Notes: generated by a model from the sequence alone, not told the origin. A stretch of DNA of 64,000 bases from Arion vulgaris (GCA_020796225.1 CM036775.1:3628393-3692392); one strand, 5' to 3'; positions 39,801 to 48,720 are shown, counted from the first letter of the stretch. Translations and numbers: made by a program.

Positions 39801-41365
39801 TCGACGTCATGGCACATTGGGCATTCCCATTCGTGTTCTGTCCTCCGTTGCAGCAGCCATCCCAAAGTCCATTTGCTCACAGTACCCAGGAGAAGTTGAT
39901 TACTATATCTTCTCTCTACCACGAAGACGACACTGTCTGGCATGTCCAAACTTAACGCCTAATTCTCGAACTGTTCCAGTGTCTGAGACCCGCCCATGTC
40001 ACACAATTGAGAGCGTACTGCATTGATGATATCTGCTCTGTCCATACTTCTGCCCACTTGAGTCGGGCATTGTTTGCAAGAGTCAGCACGCTCGTTACCC
40101 CGCACTCCAGCATGTCCAGGCGTGTACAGCCAAGTCATTTTCTTGAGATGTGATCTCCGAATGATGTCCACCTATTCCACACGCATACTTCCAGATTCAA
40201 TCATTTGAAGCATATTCATCAAATTAGACAAAATTAGATCCCATGGTATCATATTGACATAGAAACTCTTTGTAAACATACTCTTGTGTTCGGTTTTGTA
40301 TGCTCGTCTAAACCATGAGATGGGTTACCTCTATGAAGCTGCATGTCAGTTGGAGTTCCTCAATATTTCTTGTCTTTTCTTCTTTCTTTCTTTCTTTTGT
40401 CCTTCTCTGCTTTTTGCCGCTAGGCGTAGCAGGTTTAACTGATGATCGGTTCCGAGATAATGCACGCCGGTCGCTTGATATGGTGTGGTATTGTGGAGTT
40501 TTAAGATGTCTGTAACTCCATCAACCCATCTTTTCTTGGTCTGCCCCTTCCTCTTGATGATTCCATTTTCAGGTTGTACGCTCTTGCAACTGGTGTATTC
40601 GGGTTCATTCTAACCAAGTGGCCAAACCATTTGAGTCTCTGTTTTTCAATAAATCTAATAGCAGGTGTTGTTCCGACTGTTCTTCTAATTTCCTCATTTC
40701 TTATATGGTCTCTTCTTGTTTTATTTACTGCTTTCCTCAGGCATCTCATTTTGCATGTGGTAATTTTCCTTTCTTATCCTTTAAGATAATGGCATAGATA
40801 AGAATATTTCTTGTGAACATACAAATAGACAACACCAGAGTAAAGCAAGTTTTTTAATTCAAATATTTAGGCAACATTTTCACAAATTATACAAAACTCA
40901 ATAAATAAATAGAGACGAGATGCCAAAAAGCAAATGCAGTGACCTACCAGCTGGCACCATCACTACAACACCCAAAGATCGAGATTTCAATAAAATCATA
41001 TGTAATCAAGATCTTACGACATGCCTTGTAGGTCGCAGTGTTACTATTCTTTTCTTCCCTTGCGGGCCCTGGCAACAGACGGACGAAATTTAAAATATAA
41101 TCCACAAATGAAACATCAGCACAGAGAAATGTACCTGATGTTGTAAAAAGTGGAGAGAGAAATCAAGATAAATACAAACTGTGTGTGTTTGCTTTGAAAC
41201 AATTTATGTTTTAATAACTAGACAACTACACTTAAGAAGAAATGAATATGGCTAGAACTCACCTTTCTTACTACCTTTAACTTTTGGTTGATGAGTTCCT
41301 CGTTTCCTTTGTGGAAATGCTTTATTAACATGTTTTGGTGCTGTGGAACTTTTTTTTGGAGCCAT
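33808..41365 (-). CDS. POLD4: POLD4, DNA polymerase delta small subunit (p12), four exons
   Basis: Stabilises the polymerase delta holoenzyme in the nucleus during DNA replication and repair. I join 41365-41263, 39755-39618, 37018-36907 and 33838-33808: 384 nt, 127 residues (human 107), with all phases compatible (1, 1, 2). The C-terminal half is diagnostic: ELIVLKKFDLILEYGPCIG (human LELLRQFDLAWQYGPCTG), then ITRMERWERANKHGLNPP (human ITRLQRWCRAKQMGLEPP), ending (C)LWNDYTTLR and TAG (human CSLWHLYPL). The N-terminus is basic (MAPKKSSTAPKH) and shows no obvious PCNA-binding box. The start is the first Met of the exon, in context TCCATGG. A SINE-D sits directly on the exon 3 acceptor. The gene is tail-to-tail with the GST and head-to-head with RPL23A. 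Confidence 0.92.
33959..34212 (-). mobile_element. SINE-B copy in POLD4 intron 3
   Basis: Complete copy about 120 bp from POLD4 exon 4 on its upstream side. Confidence 0.83.
34573..35000. mobile_element. hAT-type MITE
   Basis: 428 bp with ends CATAGATTCCCAAAC and (reverse) CAGCGTTTCCCAAAT and a perfect 8-bp target duplication ATCTAGAT (34565-34572 and 35001-35008). No coding capacity. Confidence 0.85.
35122..35230. repeat. 58-bp direct duplication
   Basis: CCTTCCTTTCGT to ATTCAATGTTGTCTCT occurs twice, period 58. Confidence 0.85.
35427..35765 (-). mobile_element. SINE-I (tRNA-derived)
   Basis: 339 bp with perfect target duplication TGGCTGAGGAGT (35415-35426 and 35766-35777); about 90% like 1960-2302 by eye. 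Confidence 0.87.
35909..36269 (-). mobile_element. SINE-A composite copy
   Basis: Two SINE-A tails in tandem before one head; target duplication GGTCCCTGATGT (35897-35908 and 36270-36281). Confidence 0.85.
36270..36508 (-). mobile_element. SINE-C fragment in POLD4 intron 3
   Basis: Central and head parts with indels; starts at the SINE-A target duplication. Confidence 0.7.
36540..36745 (-). mobile_element. SINE-F copy in POLD4 intron 3
   Basis: GATCTCCCACATGGGAGC and TGGAATTTAATGGTTGCATG identify the family. Confidence 0.7.
36907..37018 (-). CDS. POLD4: POLD4 exon 3
   Basis: 112 nt: GITRMERWERANKHGLNPP, then VEVKNIISGHKDDEVYTE. Phase 1 in and 2 out, donor GAGTG|GTGAG. The acceptor ATTCACAG|GTATC lies inside a target-site duplication of a SINE-D, whose pyrimidine-rich tail is immediately upstream. 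Confidence 0.93.
37027..37278 (-). mobile_element. SINE-D at the POLD4 exon 3 acceptor
   Basis: 252 bp, same orientation as POLD4, with B box GGGTTCAACTCC. Perfect 13-bp target duplication GATACCTGTGAAT (37014-37026 and 37279-37291), which contains the exon 3 splice acceptor. Confidence 0.92.
37352..38055 (-). mobile_element. SINE-D split by a non-LTR C-terminal fragment
   Basis: SINE-D tail 37352-37387 and the rest 37798-38055 enclose a non-LTR piece; TACCTCGAGGTA / TACTTCGAGGTA mark the junctions. Target for the insertion lies in the same GAGGTAT tail region as at 11499. Confidence 0.75.
37388..37797 (+). mobile_element. Non-LTR retrotransposon C-terminal fragment
   Basis: Degraded frames read FQLRKGHCSLRAHLHRMGLR and [17 protein letters not shown], the Cys/His-containing end that follows the RNase H domain in I/Jockey-like elements. 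Confidence 0.78.
38143..38262 (+). repeat. Core module copy in POLD4 intron 2
   Basis: CTGATTTTTGCGTGAAGAC to CATACAGGCGTACCTTCTTT. Confidence 0.72.
38298..38545 (-). mobile_element. SINE-A copy in POLD4 intron 2
   Basis: Worn copy with imperfect flanks GTTGCTGAGA and GTTGCCGAGA. Confidence 0.75.
38610..38855 (+). mobile_element. SINE-B copy, degenerate
   Basis: Recognisable head, core and CACAAAGAGG tail with many indels. Confidence 0.65.
38860..39445 (-). mobile_element. SINE-C copy split by element G
   Basis: SINE-C pieces 38860-38981 and 39377-39445 flank a 395-bp insert with a perfect duplication AACCTGAGAC (38972-38981 and 39377-39386). Confidence 0.8.
38982..39376 (+). mobile_element. 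Element G, SINE-like, full copy
   Basis: 395 bp ending in GAAGAAG with a 10-bp target duplication. One copy of the 88-bp segment that is multiplied at 10474-11245. A 162-codon minus-strand reading frame crosses it but the second copy does not preserve it. Confidence 0.8.
39618..39755 (-). CDS. POLD4: POLD4 exon 2
   Basis: 138 nt: DKIKSETQVTKTSPVSPAQ, then ELIVLKKFDLILEYGPCIG. Acceptor TTCCTCAACAG, donor CATTG|GTATTG. The YGPCxG motif and its splice position match vertebrate POLD4. Confidence 0.93.
39770..40175 (-). mobile_element. Non-LTR RNase H C-terminal fragment in POLD4 intron 1
   Basis: Minus frame MTWLYTPGHAGVRGNERADS, then DIINAVRSQL. Confidence 0.8.
40501..40749 (-). mobile_element. 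Non-LTR tail in POLD4 intron 1
   Basis: RCLRKAVNKTRRDHIRNEEI, then EKQRLKWFGHLVRMNPNTPV and RGRGRPRKDGL. Confidence 0.82.
41011..41086 (-). mobile_element. SINE-B head fragment in POLD4 intron 1
   Basis: 76 bp: only the head and core. Confidence 0.7.
41263..41365 (-). CDS. POLD4: POLD4 exon 1
   Basis: 34 codons plus 1 nt: MAPKKSSTAPKHVNKAFPQR, then KRGTHQPKVKGSKK. Donor AAAG|GTGAG. A basic leader of the kind usual for this subunit; little sequence conservation to lean on. Confidence 0.85.
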
Positions 41366-41773
41366 GGAACTTTTTACTATTTCACTTTATTTAAAATGCA
41401 GACTCTTTTATCCCACAGATTACTTAAACTTAAAACACACCTACTCAACAGGTATACGATATTTGATGTGAAATTAATATACGTAAAATATGCTGACAGT
41501 TGTGATAAGTTTGTAAAATAAACTGTTTCAATGTCTAGAAAGAGAAGCAGATTAAATCGATGATTTTATCACGGACAACCTATGAATTAACATTCCTATA
41601 ATTAAGAGTGGTGAGGTTGAAACTGAAAATTTCCAGACATGAACACTGTACTATGGCACACGGCGATGTCGATTGATTAATCAATACAGAACTGGAGTGA
41701 TCAGTCACCATGAACATAAGCATAGGAAATGTTACGAATGAGATCTTAGCCCCTTTGCAACCTGTCTGGGATA

Positions 41774-42027
41774 TCTTCTTTTTGCGTTCGTTCTTTACGA
41801 CCAATTTTAATCACTCTTTGTGATATGTTTGATCTTTGCCAAGAACGTGCATACGTTGCTTGCACATTGGTTTGGTAGGCCCCTAAACTCATAGACTTCT
41901 ACACGTTTAAGACACATGCATCCGATTTTAGCCAAACCCCCTTGAACGCCTCTTACGACATGCGTGGTAGGTAACAGTGGTTCTATTCTTTACATCCCAA
42001 ATTTGGGCCTCGGTAACCACTCGGGCG
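41774..42027 (-). mobile_element. SINE-A copy upstream of POLD4
   Basis: Full-length copy about 400 bp upstream of the POLD4 start codon, in the same orientation as the gene. Confidence 0.8.
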
Positions 42028-42254
42028 GCTGTCCGGAGTGCAAAATGATGATCATCCTCACTGATCACTTGTCTAGTGTTTTGTACACGTCTGCTAAAGT
42101 TGATCCGATAGCGAGCAGCTTTCGCCACTTTCGAGTCCGATAGCCTTTTTCTATGACACGAACTAAAACTCAAACAAATATCTTTAACTAAAACTAATTC
42201 ATCGGAATAAAAATCAACTATGTCGGTTGTAAATGATGTGTAGTATCGCAACAA
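41928..42254 (-). other. Open reading frame upstream of POLD4, unrecognised
   Basis: 108 codons; the last ~30 come from a SINE-A. The first ~76 (MLRYYTSFTTDIVDFYSDEL to DDHHFALRTA) look protein-like (acidic and basic residues well mixed, codons varied) but match no family I know. It could be an old exon or transposon piece. Confidence 0.3.
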
Positions 42255-42753
42255 CTACGGGTTAATTAATAATAACACCAACACAACAGACGCAGAATTG
42301 TGATTTCTGAAGCTATTTGTTGATTATTTTTGTTGACTTGACATTTCTGTTTTCAAATTCAAAAGATTTAAAAAATGTAAGAATTCGCACCATGTTAAAA
42401 CATAATCACACATTTCCTAAATTTATACAGTATATATATATATATATATATGGAACTGCAGTAAAACTATTTGATTGGCAAAACACGTAATTACAAAGTA
42501 CTGTAGTTTTACAAATTACAAAAACAATGATAAAATACAGCAACGTTTCGACCAACAAGGCCTTTATCAAGCAAACGAACAAACAGGAGTGACAAATTAA
42601 AATGAAACACAAATGGACGACCAAATACAAACGTATCTAAGGAAAATCTGGAATAAAAACGAATAACGAAATAAATGTAACACAAAAAAACACACATAAA
42701 AACTAGAAATAGAACGGAAAAGAAACAATGAAACATCTAGTAAATATATAACT

Positions 42754-42911
42754 TGAATACATGCAACATATACCCATATAGATTACAAAGCATGGGAAGA
42801 GAAAGTACTAAGAAGCATAAGAATGTAATATAACATGAATACATGCAACATATACCCATATAGATTACAAAGCATGGGAAGAGAAAGTACTAAGAAGCAT
42901 AAGAATGTAAT
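42754..42911. repeat. 82-bp direct duplication
   Basis: TGAATACATGCAACATATAC to AAGCATAAGAATGTAAT occurs twice almost unchanged. Confidence 0.88.
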
Positions 42912-43297
42912 ACGTTGAGCCCGCGTGGTCGCAAGGTACCATACAAAGAAATCAACCGATTCTCCAGAGCAAATCGACTTCGATCATCCGAGGAACATGA
43001 TCGGATGGCTGTTACCTGGACATCGTGAGCTCCTAAATGGCCAGTATCATTGAAATGGGTGGCTACAGGGGTCACAGAGCATTGGCGTATGTCGCGTAAG
43101 TGTTGGGCGAATCGGTCACTGAGCCTCTTGCCTGTCTCGCCGATATAAGCCTTGTTACACCGCTTACAGATAATGGCATAGATAAGATTACGGGACTCGC
43201 ATGTGAACCCATCGTCAATAAGAAACGTGCCTAAAGGAAAGATACAGTACGCGTCTGTATGACATAAGCACAAGTGTTGCAACGCCGACGGCCACAC
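42890..43297 (-). pseudogene. Penelope GIY-YIG endonuclease domain
   Basis: LIYAIICKRCNKAYIGETGK is the GIY-YIG core (…IYAIIC…AYIGET), followed by RLSDRFAQHLRDI and later FALENRLISLYGTL (the metal-binding Glu region). The Cys pair CGRRRCNTC upstream is in another frame, so at least two frameshifts separate it from 43463-43681. Stop at 42890. Confidence 0.88.
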
Positions 43298-43462
43298 TGG
43301 ACAGTGCCAAAATGAGTCTGGATATTGGACTTAAGGCGACTGTGTACCAACATATCCTTAAGACTTCTGTCCCGTCTGTAAGACACCAAAGGATAGTTGG
43401 GGAAGACAGAACGGTCTCAGGATCTGATCTAAGGATAGACAGATGACGGAATAAAACATTTT

Positions 43463-43681
43463 TCACCAGGGAACTATGGGGTGGTAAGTTAAGATAAGTT
43501 TTACTCTGTCAGAGTTAGTAGTCCTATGCTGGCTGGTAAGGGCCTGCTGCCGAGTGATTTTCTTAACTCGATGCATAGCCGAGACAAGCATCGAGTTAAG
43601 AAAATCTTTGTCATTCTCGCAGCTCTTACGCCTTCGTCGCCTTTGTAGTGAGGACGATGATTTTCTTAAGAGAGCTCGCAA
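43463..43681 (-). pseudogene. Penelope polyprotein fragment upstream of GIY-YIG
   Basis: RRRRRKSCENDKDFLNSMLV, then DRVKLILTYHPIVPW; the next stretch (KNVLFRHLSILRSDPETV) is in a different frame. Confidence 0.75.
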
Positions 43682-43745
43682 GATGCTTGATTTCTTTCGT
43701 AGGCGCCTATACCCGGAGAGGGTGCTTGTACCAGTTCACTGTTGA

Positions 43746-44150
43746 TTAATTAACCTACTCATATACCTGTTGTACTGTTCTTTTCTGACCCCTTCAATCT
43801 TGCAGTTGGTGTTTAAGTTTAGTCGTCGGATAATCATCACTGACGTCAGAACCAATTAGTCTATAAGTGCTCGATCTTCCCTCAGTATTTTCCTCAGCGT
43901 GTGGCGACTATCGACACCGGTTCTTTATTGGTTTACTATTCTTCTGTGACTACCACATAGCGTTCTTGTCTAGCTATACCACACTTGACTTGGAGTTCTT
44001 GCAGTCTGGTTAGAGTTGTAGATTCACCACTATTACGTGAATCATGTACAGTCCTCTCTCCTTAAGGAATTTATAATATCAGCATGGTCCATTTGACCAT
44101 GCAGTTGGTGTGGATTGGTTTAAATCTTCTGCGTTCTCCCGTTATAAATA
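43746..44150 (-). mobile_element. Non-LTR RNase H C-terminal fragment
   Basis: Complement of the region at 24720-24960 (CAAGAACTC, TACAACTCTAA motifs). Joins the core module at 44135-44270. Confidence 0.6.
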
Positions 44151-44270
44151 CCGGCGTAGCCATGGCGCCTAGTATGGCGCTTCTCACTGATTTTTGCGTG
44201 AAAGCTTGCTTACCATTTTATTAGTTTCCTCGCCATACAGGCGGGCTTTCTCCGACTTGAGAGATTGTTT
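44135..44270 (+). repeat. Core module copy
   Basis: CTGATTTTTGCGTGAAAGC to CCATACAGGCGGGCTTTCTC. Confidence 0.72.
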
Positions 44271-44282
44271 GGTTTAAATGAA

Positions 44283-44700
44283 AATCTTCTTTGCGGCCAC
44301 ACTCTATAGGGTCGTTCAGAATGTCAGCTCTATGAGGGCGTTCAGAATGTCAGTTCTATGAGGGCGTTCAGAATGTCAGCTCTATGAGGGCGTTCAGAAT
44401 GTCAGCTCTATGAGGGCGTTCAGAATGTCAGCTCTATGAGGGCGTTCAGAATGTCAGTTCTATGAGGGCGTTCAGAATGTCAGCTCTATCCACTGGCTGA
44501 CCCCATGATATTGTGGCAGAGCAAGACACTGTACCAATGTGCCCCGGAACGAAGATGAATGTATTTCTGCGAATTGTAGACGCCTTCAGTTTGTTTCAGT
44601 TTGGAATATCTTCATTGCACTCCGGACATGGCCATAGGTGCTCCGATCTCCTTCGCAATATCTCCAACAGCGTCCAGCAACTGACCGTACCTATTATATT
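44283..44700 (-). mobile_element. Non-LTR RNase H fragment with 26-bp array
   Basis: Homologous to 44810-44960; within it AELTF/ADILNALIE-coding sequence is repeated (44315-44490). Confidence 0.7.
44315..44490. repeat. 26-bp tandem array, seven units
   Basis: TTCAGAATGTCAGYTCTATG plus AGGGCG, starting at 44315, 44341, 44367, 44393, 44419, 44445 and 44471. Confidence 0.92.
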
Positions 44701-44842
44701 TTAATTGATGAGCCGACTCGTACACCTGTTGTACCGTTCTTTTTTTGCCACACCAATCTTCAAACCCAATTCTCGCAATCTAGTAGTTGACGTGGATTGG
44801 TTTAGATAAGGTCTTCTCTGCGGCCACGCTCTATGAGGGCGT

Positions 44843-45340
44843 TCACGATGTCAGCTCTGTCCATTGGCTGGTCCTCTGATATAGCGGCAGAGCCAGCCAG
44901 TCTGTCTGCTTTCTCATTGCCAACGACACCCATGTGCCCCGGAACAAAGACAAGTGTAATTCTGCAAATTGTTGAGCCTGCAGTGTTTCAGTCCATTGCC
45001 TTCGCACCGAACCGGCCTCCACCTTTCGGATCATACTCAATGAGTCACTCAGAATGCACGCATGAGTGTAGTTTTGTGATTCTAGCCAGAGTAGTGCATT
45101 GGTCACCGCCAGTACCTCCATTGTTATACTGCTTGTTGTCATACTAAATGCACCACTGACTTCCTTGACCATTCTGCCACATGAGCTTGCAGAGAAGGCC
45201 CATGCAGATTTTTCGTGACGAACTACCGATCCATCCGTGTAAATCACAACGTTGTCTGCATTGCAGTTTTCATCGATAATGGCTTTGACGTCTGCTGTAG
45301 ACGCCTGTAGTGATTTAGTTCATTTCCTGCGCACCGAATC
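44843..45340 (-). pseudogene. RNase H domain of a non-LTR retrotransposon
   Basis: Minus frame: VIYTDGSVVRHEKSAWAFSA (first Asp), SITMEVLAVTNALLWLE (Glu), CILSDSLSMIRKVEAG (second Asp). The last His/Asp motif (GHxGVxGNExAD) is frameshifted. I/Jockey-like. Confidence 0.87.
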
Positions 45341-45370
45341 AGACTCCAGCTTTCGGATCATGAGTCACTC

Positions 45371-45627
45371 TTCTTCTTCTTCTTCTTTGTGTTCGTTCTT
45401 TACGACCAATTGTAATCACTCTTTGTGATATGTTTGATCTTTGCCAAGAACGTGTATACGTTGCACATTGGTTTGGTAGACCCTAAACGCATAGACTTCT
45501 ATACGTTTAGGACACATGCATCCGATTTCAGCCAAACCTCCTTAGATGCCTCTTACGACATGCATGGCAGGTAACAGTGGTTCTATTCTTTACACCCCAA
45601 ATTTGGACCCCGGTAACCACTCGGGCG
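45371..45627 (-). mobile_element. SINE-A copy inserted in a non-LTR RNase H fragment
   Basis: 257 bp with a perfect 11-bp target duplication ATGAGTCACTC (45360-45370 and 45628-45638). Confidence 0.92.
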
Positions 45628-45680
45628 ATGAGTCACTCAAAATGCACGCATGAGTGTCGTTTTGTGACTCCGGTCAAAGT

Positions 45681-46461
45681 CGAAGCAGGACTTTTTGGCG
45701 CCGCCGTTTTGGCGCGACCGTTTTGGCGCTGGATTTTTTGGCGCAGAGCCGTTTTGGCGCAGAGCCGTTTTGGCGCGACCGTTTTGGCGCCATTTAAAAA
45801 TAACTTCATATTTAACTTAATAACGTTTATAAATAACTGTTTTCAATAAATTATAAATTTTTAATAAATCCAATGCAATGCAAAATATATCAATTAAAAA
45901 CGTTTAACGAATACTGTTAAATATTTTACTTTTAGCCAATGCAAATAATCAACTTATAAAACTTGAATAAAGTTTAACGAATCTTGTCCAATATTTTACC
46001 TTTAATAAGTTTTCCGAAAGTCCGTGTTTTTAATGCATCAAAAAATTATGCGCAAGTGACAGGATTTCTGACATTTGCGATGGACAAGATGTGACATGCA
46101 CATAACACCAAATACTATTACGTAAGTAAACAGGTCAAGCTATTAACATTTGGAAGGGGCAGGATTTCTGACATTTGCGATGGACAAGATGTGACACTCA
46201 GTCGGTCAGCGTGTCAATTCTCGATCATCTCAAATGAAACGGCTGATGATATAATTCAGACACCTGGCATTTGTTCCAATAAACGCTGATGTATAAGTAT
46301 ATTGTTTCATTAGAGTTAATATACATGTACACTAAAAATTAAAATAATATTAAGGTTATTGAAATTTATTGAGGAATTTGTGCGCCAAAACGTCCTGCGC
46401 CAAAACGTCCTGCGCCAAAACGTCCTGCGCCAAAACGGCGGCGCCAAAACGTCACGTACCG
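45681..46461. mobile_element. Foldback-type (Mutator-like) non-autonomous transposon
   Basis: 781 bp flanked by a perfect 9-bp duplication GGTCAAAGT (45672-45680 and 46462-46470). The ends are inverted and share TTTTGGCGCCGCCGTTTTGG; behind each end TTTTGGCGC repeats in a 15-17-bp tandem array (about seven copies left, five right). AT-rich centre with a 37-bp direct repeat (46060-46096 and 46160-46196). No transposase frame. Confidence 0.87.
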
Positions 46462-46470
46462 GGTCAAAGT

Positions 46471-46620
46471 AATGCCCTAGATACCGCCAATACTTTCATC
46501 GTCATGTTACTTGTTGTCGTTGTCCCCGGCAACATAAGACCGACTAGCGTAGACGATAAAACCGCGGCCTTCGTAAATAATACAGTCGGTCGTGGTAAAA
46601 CCAAAATTCCGACTTAATAG
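46471..46620 (-). mobile_element. Non-LTR RNase H fragment, right flank of the foldback element
   Basis: With 45628-45680 it matches 45050-45140 once the insert is removed. Confidence 0.75.
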
Positions 46621-46744
46621 GGGGGAGGTACTGATTTTTATAAGTGTTTGTTAAAACACTGCAAGATTTTCTGCAATTTTACTCAATTCTACGAGTCCAT
46701 GGTTATTTATTTATGAAAAATTATAATAATATTGATATTCCTTA

Positions 46745-46955
46745 TTGTTCAACTTAATTTGCAACATAATATAACCTTTATTTAGCATGTAATGTTTTGT
46801 TCAACTTAATTTGCAACATAATATAACCTTTATTTAGCATGTTATGTTTTGTTCAACTTAATTTGCAACATAATATAACCTTTATTTAGCATGTTATGTT
46901 TTGTTCAACTTAATTTGCAACATAATATAACCTTTATTTAGCATGTTATGTTGTT
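46745..46955 (+). repeat. 52-bp tandem array, four units
   Basis: TTGTTCAACTTAATTTGCAA to TTTAGCATGTTATG, starting at 46745, 46797, 46849 and 46901, nearly identical. Confidence 0.92.
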
Positions 46956-46983
46956 TTTAAAAAGAATATAAGCATGTTATGAA

Positions 46984-47350
46984 AACTAAAAACACACCAT
47001 ATGTGAATTCACTACCAATGACACTGCGAAAACGAATACTCCAGCGCTATATTGATCCAATACTTCTGTATGTCAGAAAATCATGGATAATGAATCAACA
47101 ATCAATACGATCATTGGAAGCCACATAGATGTGGTTTTACAGAAGAATGCTGAAAATTCCATGGACAGCGGATAAAACAAATGAATAGGTTTTTAATCAG
47201 GTCTGCACGCAAAGAAACCTTATCAAAAGAATAAGAATCCGATAATCAAGGTTCTTCTGGCATATAGTGCGAAGAGAAGGTTTAGAACATTTGGTGACAA
47301 TAGGTAAAACTCAGGGAAGGTGAGATCGTGGAAGACAGAGGGAGAAGATG
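46984..47350 (+). mobile_element. Non-LTR tail
   Basis: LEATMWFYRRMLKIPWTADK-like frame and FWHIVRREGLEHLVTIGK, as at 29965-30325. Confidence 0.68.
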
Positions 47351-47359
47351 TTAGGTAAA

Positions 47360-47690
47360 ACTTATCTTAACTTTCCACTTTCATAGTACACTGGTAAAAA
47401 ATTTTGTGTTGTGATCGGCTAGTCTCTCTTAGGAGGGGTGGAAAGTGAAAATTAGTAGCCTGCTGATGACCCTCAGAACATGCAAGTCAACCCCACCTCC
47501 CAGCGGTGTAGACCGGGAAACTTTGACCGTGATGTCAAAGGCTAACGGGCAATGGCTCGCCTAGGAGATGGACTCCCTAGGTCAGGATTTTGAAGGATAA
47601 TTTTTTTTTAAATGTTAAGATTCAGACCCCCAGCTATGGGTAAATAACCCCACTGTCTTGTGGGAGTCTCGGGAGAGACAAAGGCGATAG
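47360..47690. other. Unassigned repeat-like stretch
   Basis: Contains GTAGACCGGGAAACTTTGAC and a T-run, and leads into SINE-E sequence. No gene; probably part of a longer repeat not otherwise present here. Confidence 0.35.
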
Positions 47691-47955
47691 GAGTAAACCC
47701 AAACAGAAAATCAACCTACTGCCTTGCAGGTCGGCTGGGAACAGCTAAAGGCTGACGGAGAGCAAACCCAGTAAACGCTGGCTAAAGCCGGACACATCGC
47801 CGATGGATAAGCACCAGAGCTCAAAATGGCGCTAAAGATGTGATGTAAACACATCAATGCTAATGCTGCATGAATCAGATTTCTACATGAATAGAATTTA
47901 TGGGGAAATGTGGTACATCGGTCTGGCCGGTGATCGCGAGTGAGAGAAGGAGATT
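47690..47955 (+). mobile_element. SINE-E 3' part (variant tail)
   Basis: Body GCCTTGCAGGTCGGCTGGG, then the tail with TTCTACATGAATAGAATTTA also seen at 54490. Confidence 0.7.
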
Positions 47956-48239
47956 TCAATGAAACTGACCATTTGGATGCTCACGGACCACGTCCATAAC
48001 AAGCGAGTTAACTATCTACACTACTGCGGCTCTCTAAAGTTCAAATAGGTGCACTGAGTTACACATTATGTGCGTATCATGTCAGCGTTTATATATTTAG
48101 TAATGTGACTGACATGCAATCGATGGAAATTAGTAATGTTAAAATGTTGAAAGTGTTTACTGAACAGACGTCATAGCACCGTAGGCAGCTGACCAATAGG
48201 CGAGTTGTCTCCATTATCAGATGTTAAAGAACGTGCATG

Positions 48240-48720
48240 CAAATGGTTCCTATGGCTTGCTGGTTAAACACACTCCTCACCCCCAACCCTACCTTCCACG
48301 GGCATCCAGTTCTACTTGTACAACGGGTAACTCCAAACTCCTTAAATCGCTGGCTAGATTCAACATAAATATTAGTGTTCTCATTCAATAACCCGAAGAG
48401 CATCCTTCGTATCTATTCTCAACTTCCTGACAATCGATACTATTGATGTACGTCTGTCCGATCTCTTATTGCCGTATGCCCAGACCAGTAGATCTACGTT
48501 AGCCTCTGGATGTTGGACACCTCAATAGACAACATCTATTCATACCACAAACTGTCATTTTTGATCTTCCGAAGCATCGACTGAAAGTCAGACACAACAA
48601 CAGACCTAGTAAACGTAGTTTCAAAGAACCACTTGAGAGCAAAAGCAACGGTCTCAACCTCCATCCTCATACTGTAAGTAGTAGTCCTGTATGATTCGAT
48701 TTGCAATAACTACAACATGC
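48240..48720 (-). mobile_element. Non-LTR RNase H fragment
   Basis: Minus-strand relatives of 19969-20390 (GGTCTGGGCATACGGCAAT, CCAGCGATTTAAGGAGTTTG). Degraded. Confidence 0.65.

Larger units (their letters stand above)
42430..43745 (-). mobile_element. Penelope-like element, 3' part, with GIY-YIG domain
   Basis: The minus strand carries the C-terminal end of a Penelope polyprotein, then a repeat-rich 3' region (82-bp duplication 42754-42911) and a terminal sequence (42460-42590) found elsewhere in the window. The reverse transcriptase domain is not in the window. Confidence 0.8.

Noticed and set aside
44315..44490. Regular 26-bp repeats as a CRISPR array
   Set aside because: No spacers: the units abut each other and lie in a retrotransposon of an animal genome.
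47455..47560. CTGATGA followed by GGGAAAC as a hammerhead ribozyme
   Set aside because: The two core elements are too far apart and no stem II pairs between them.
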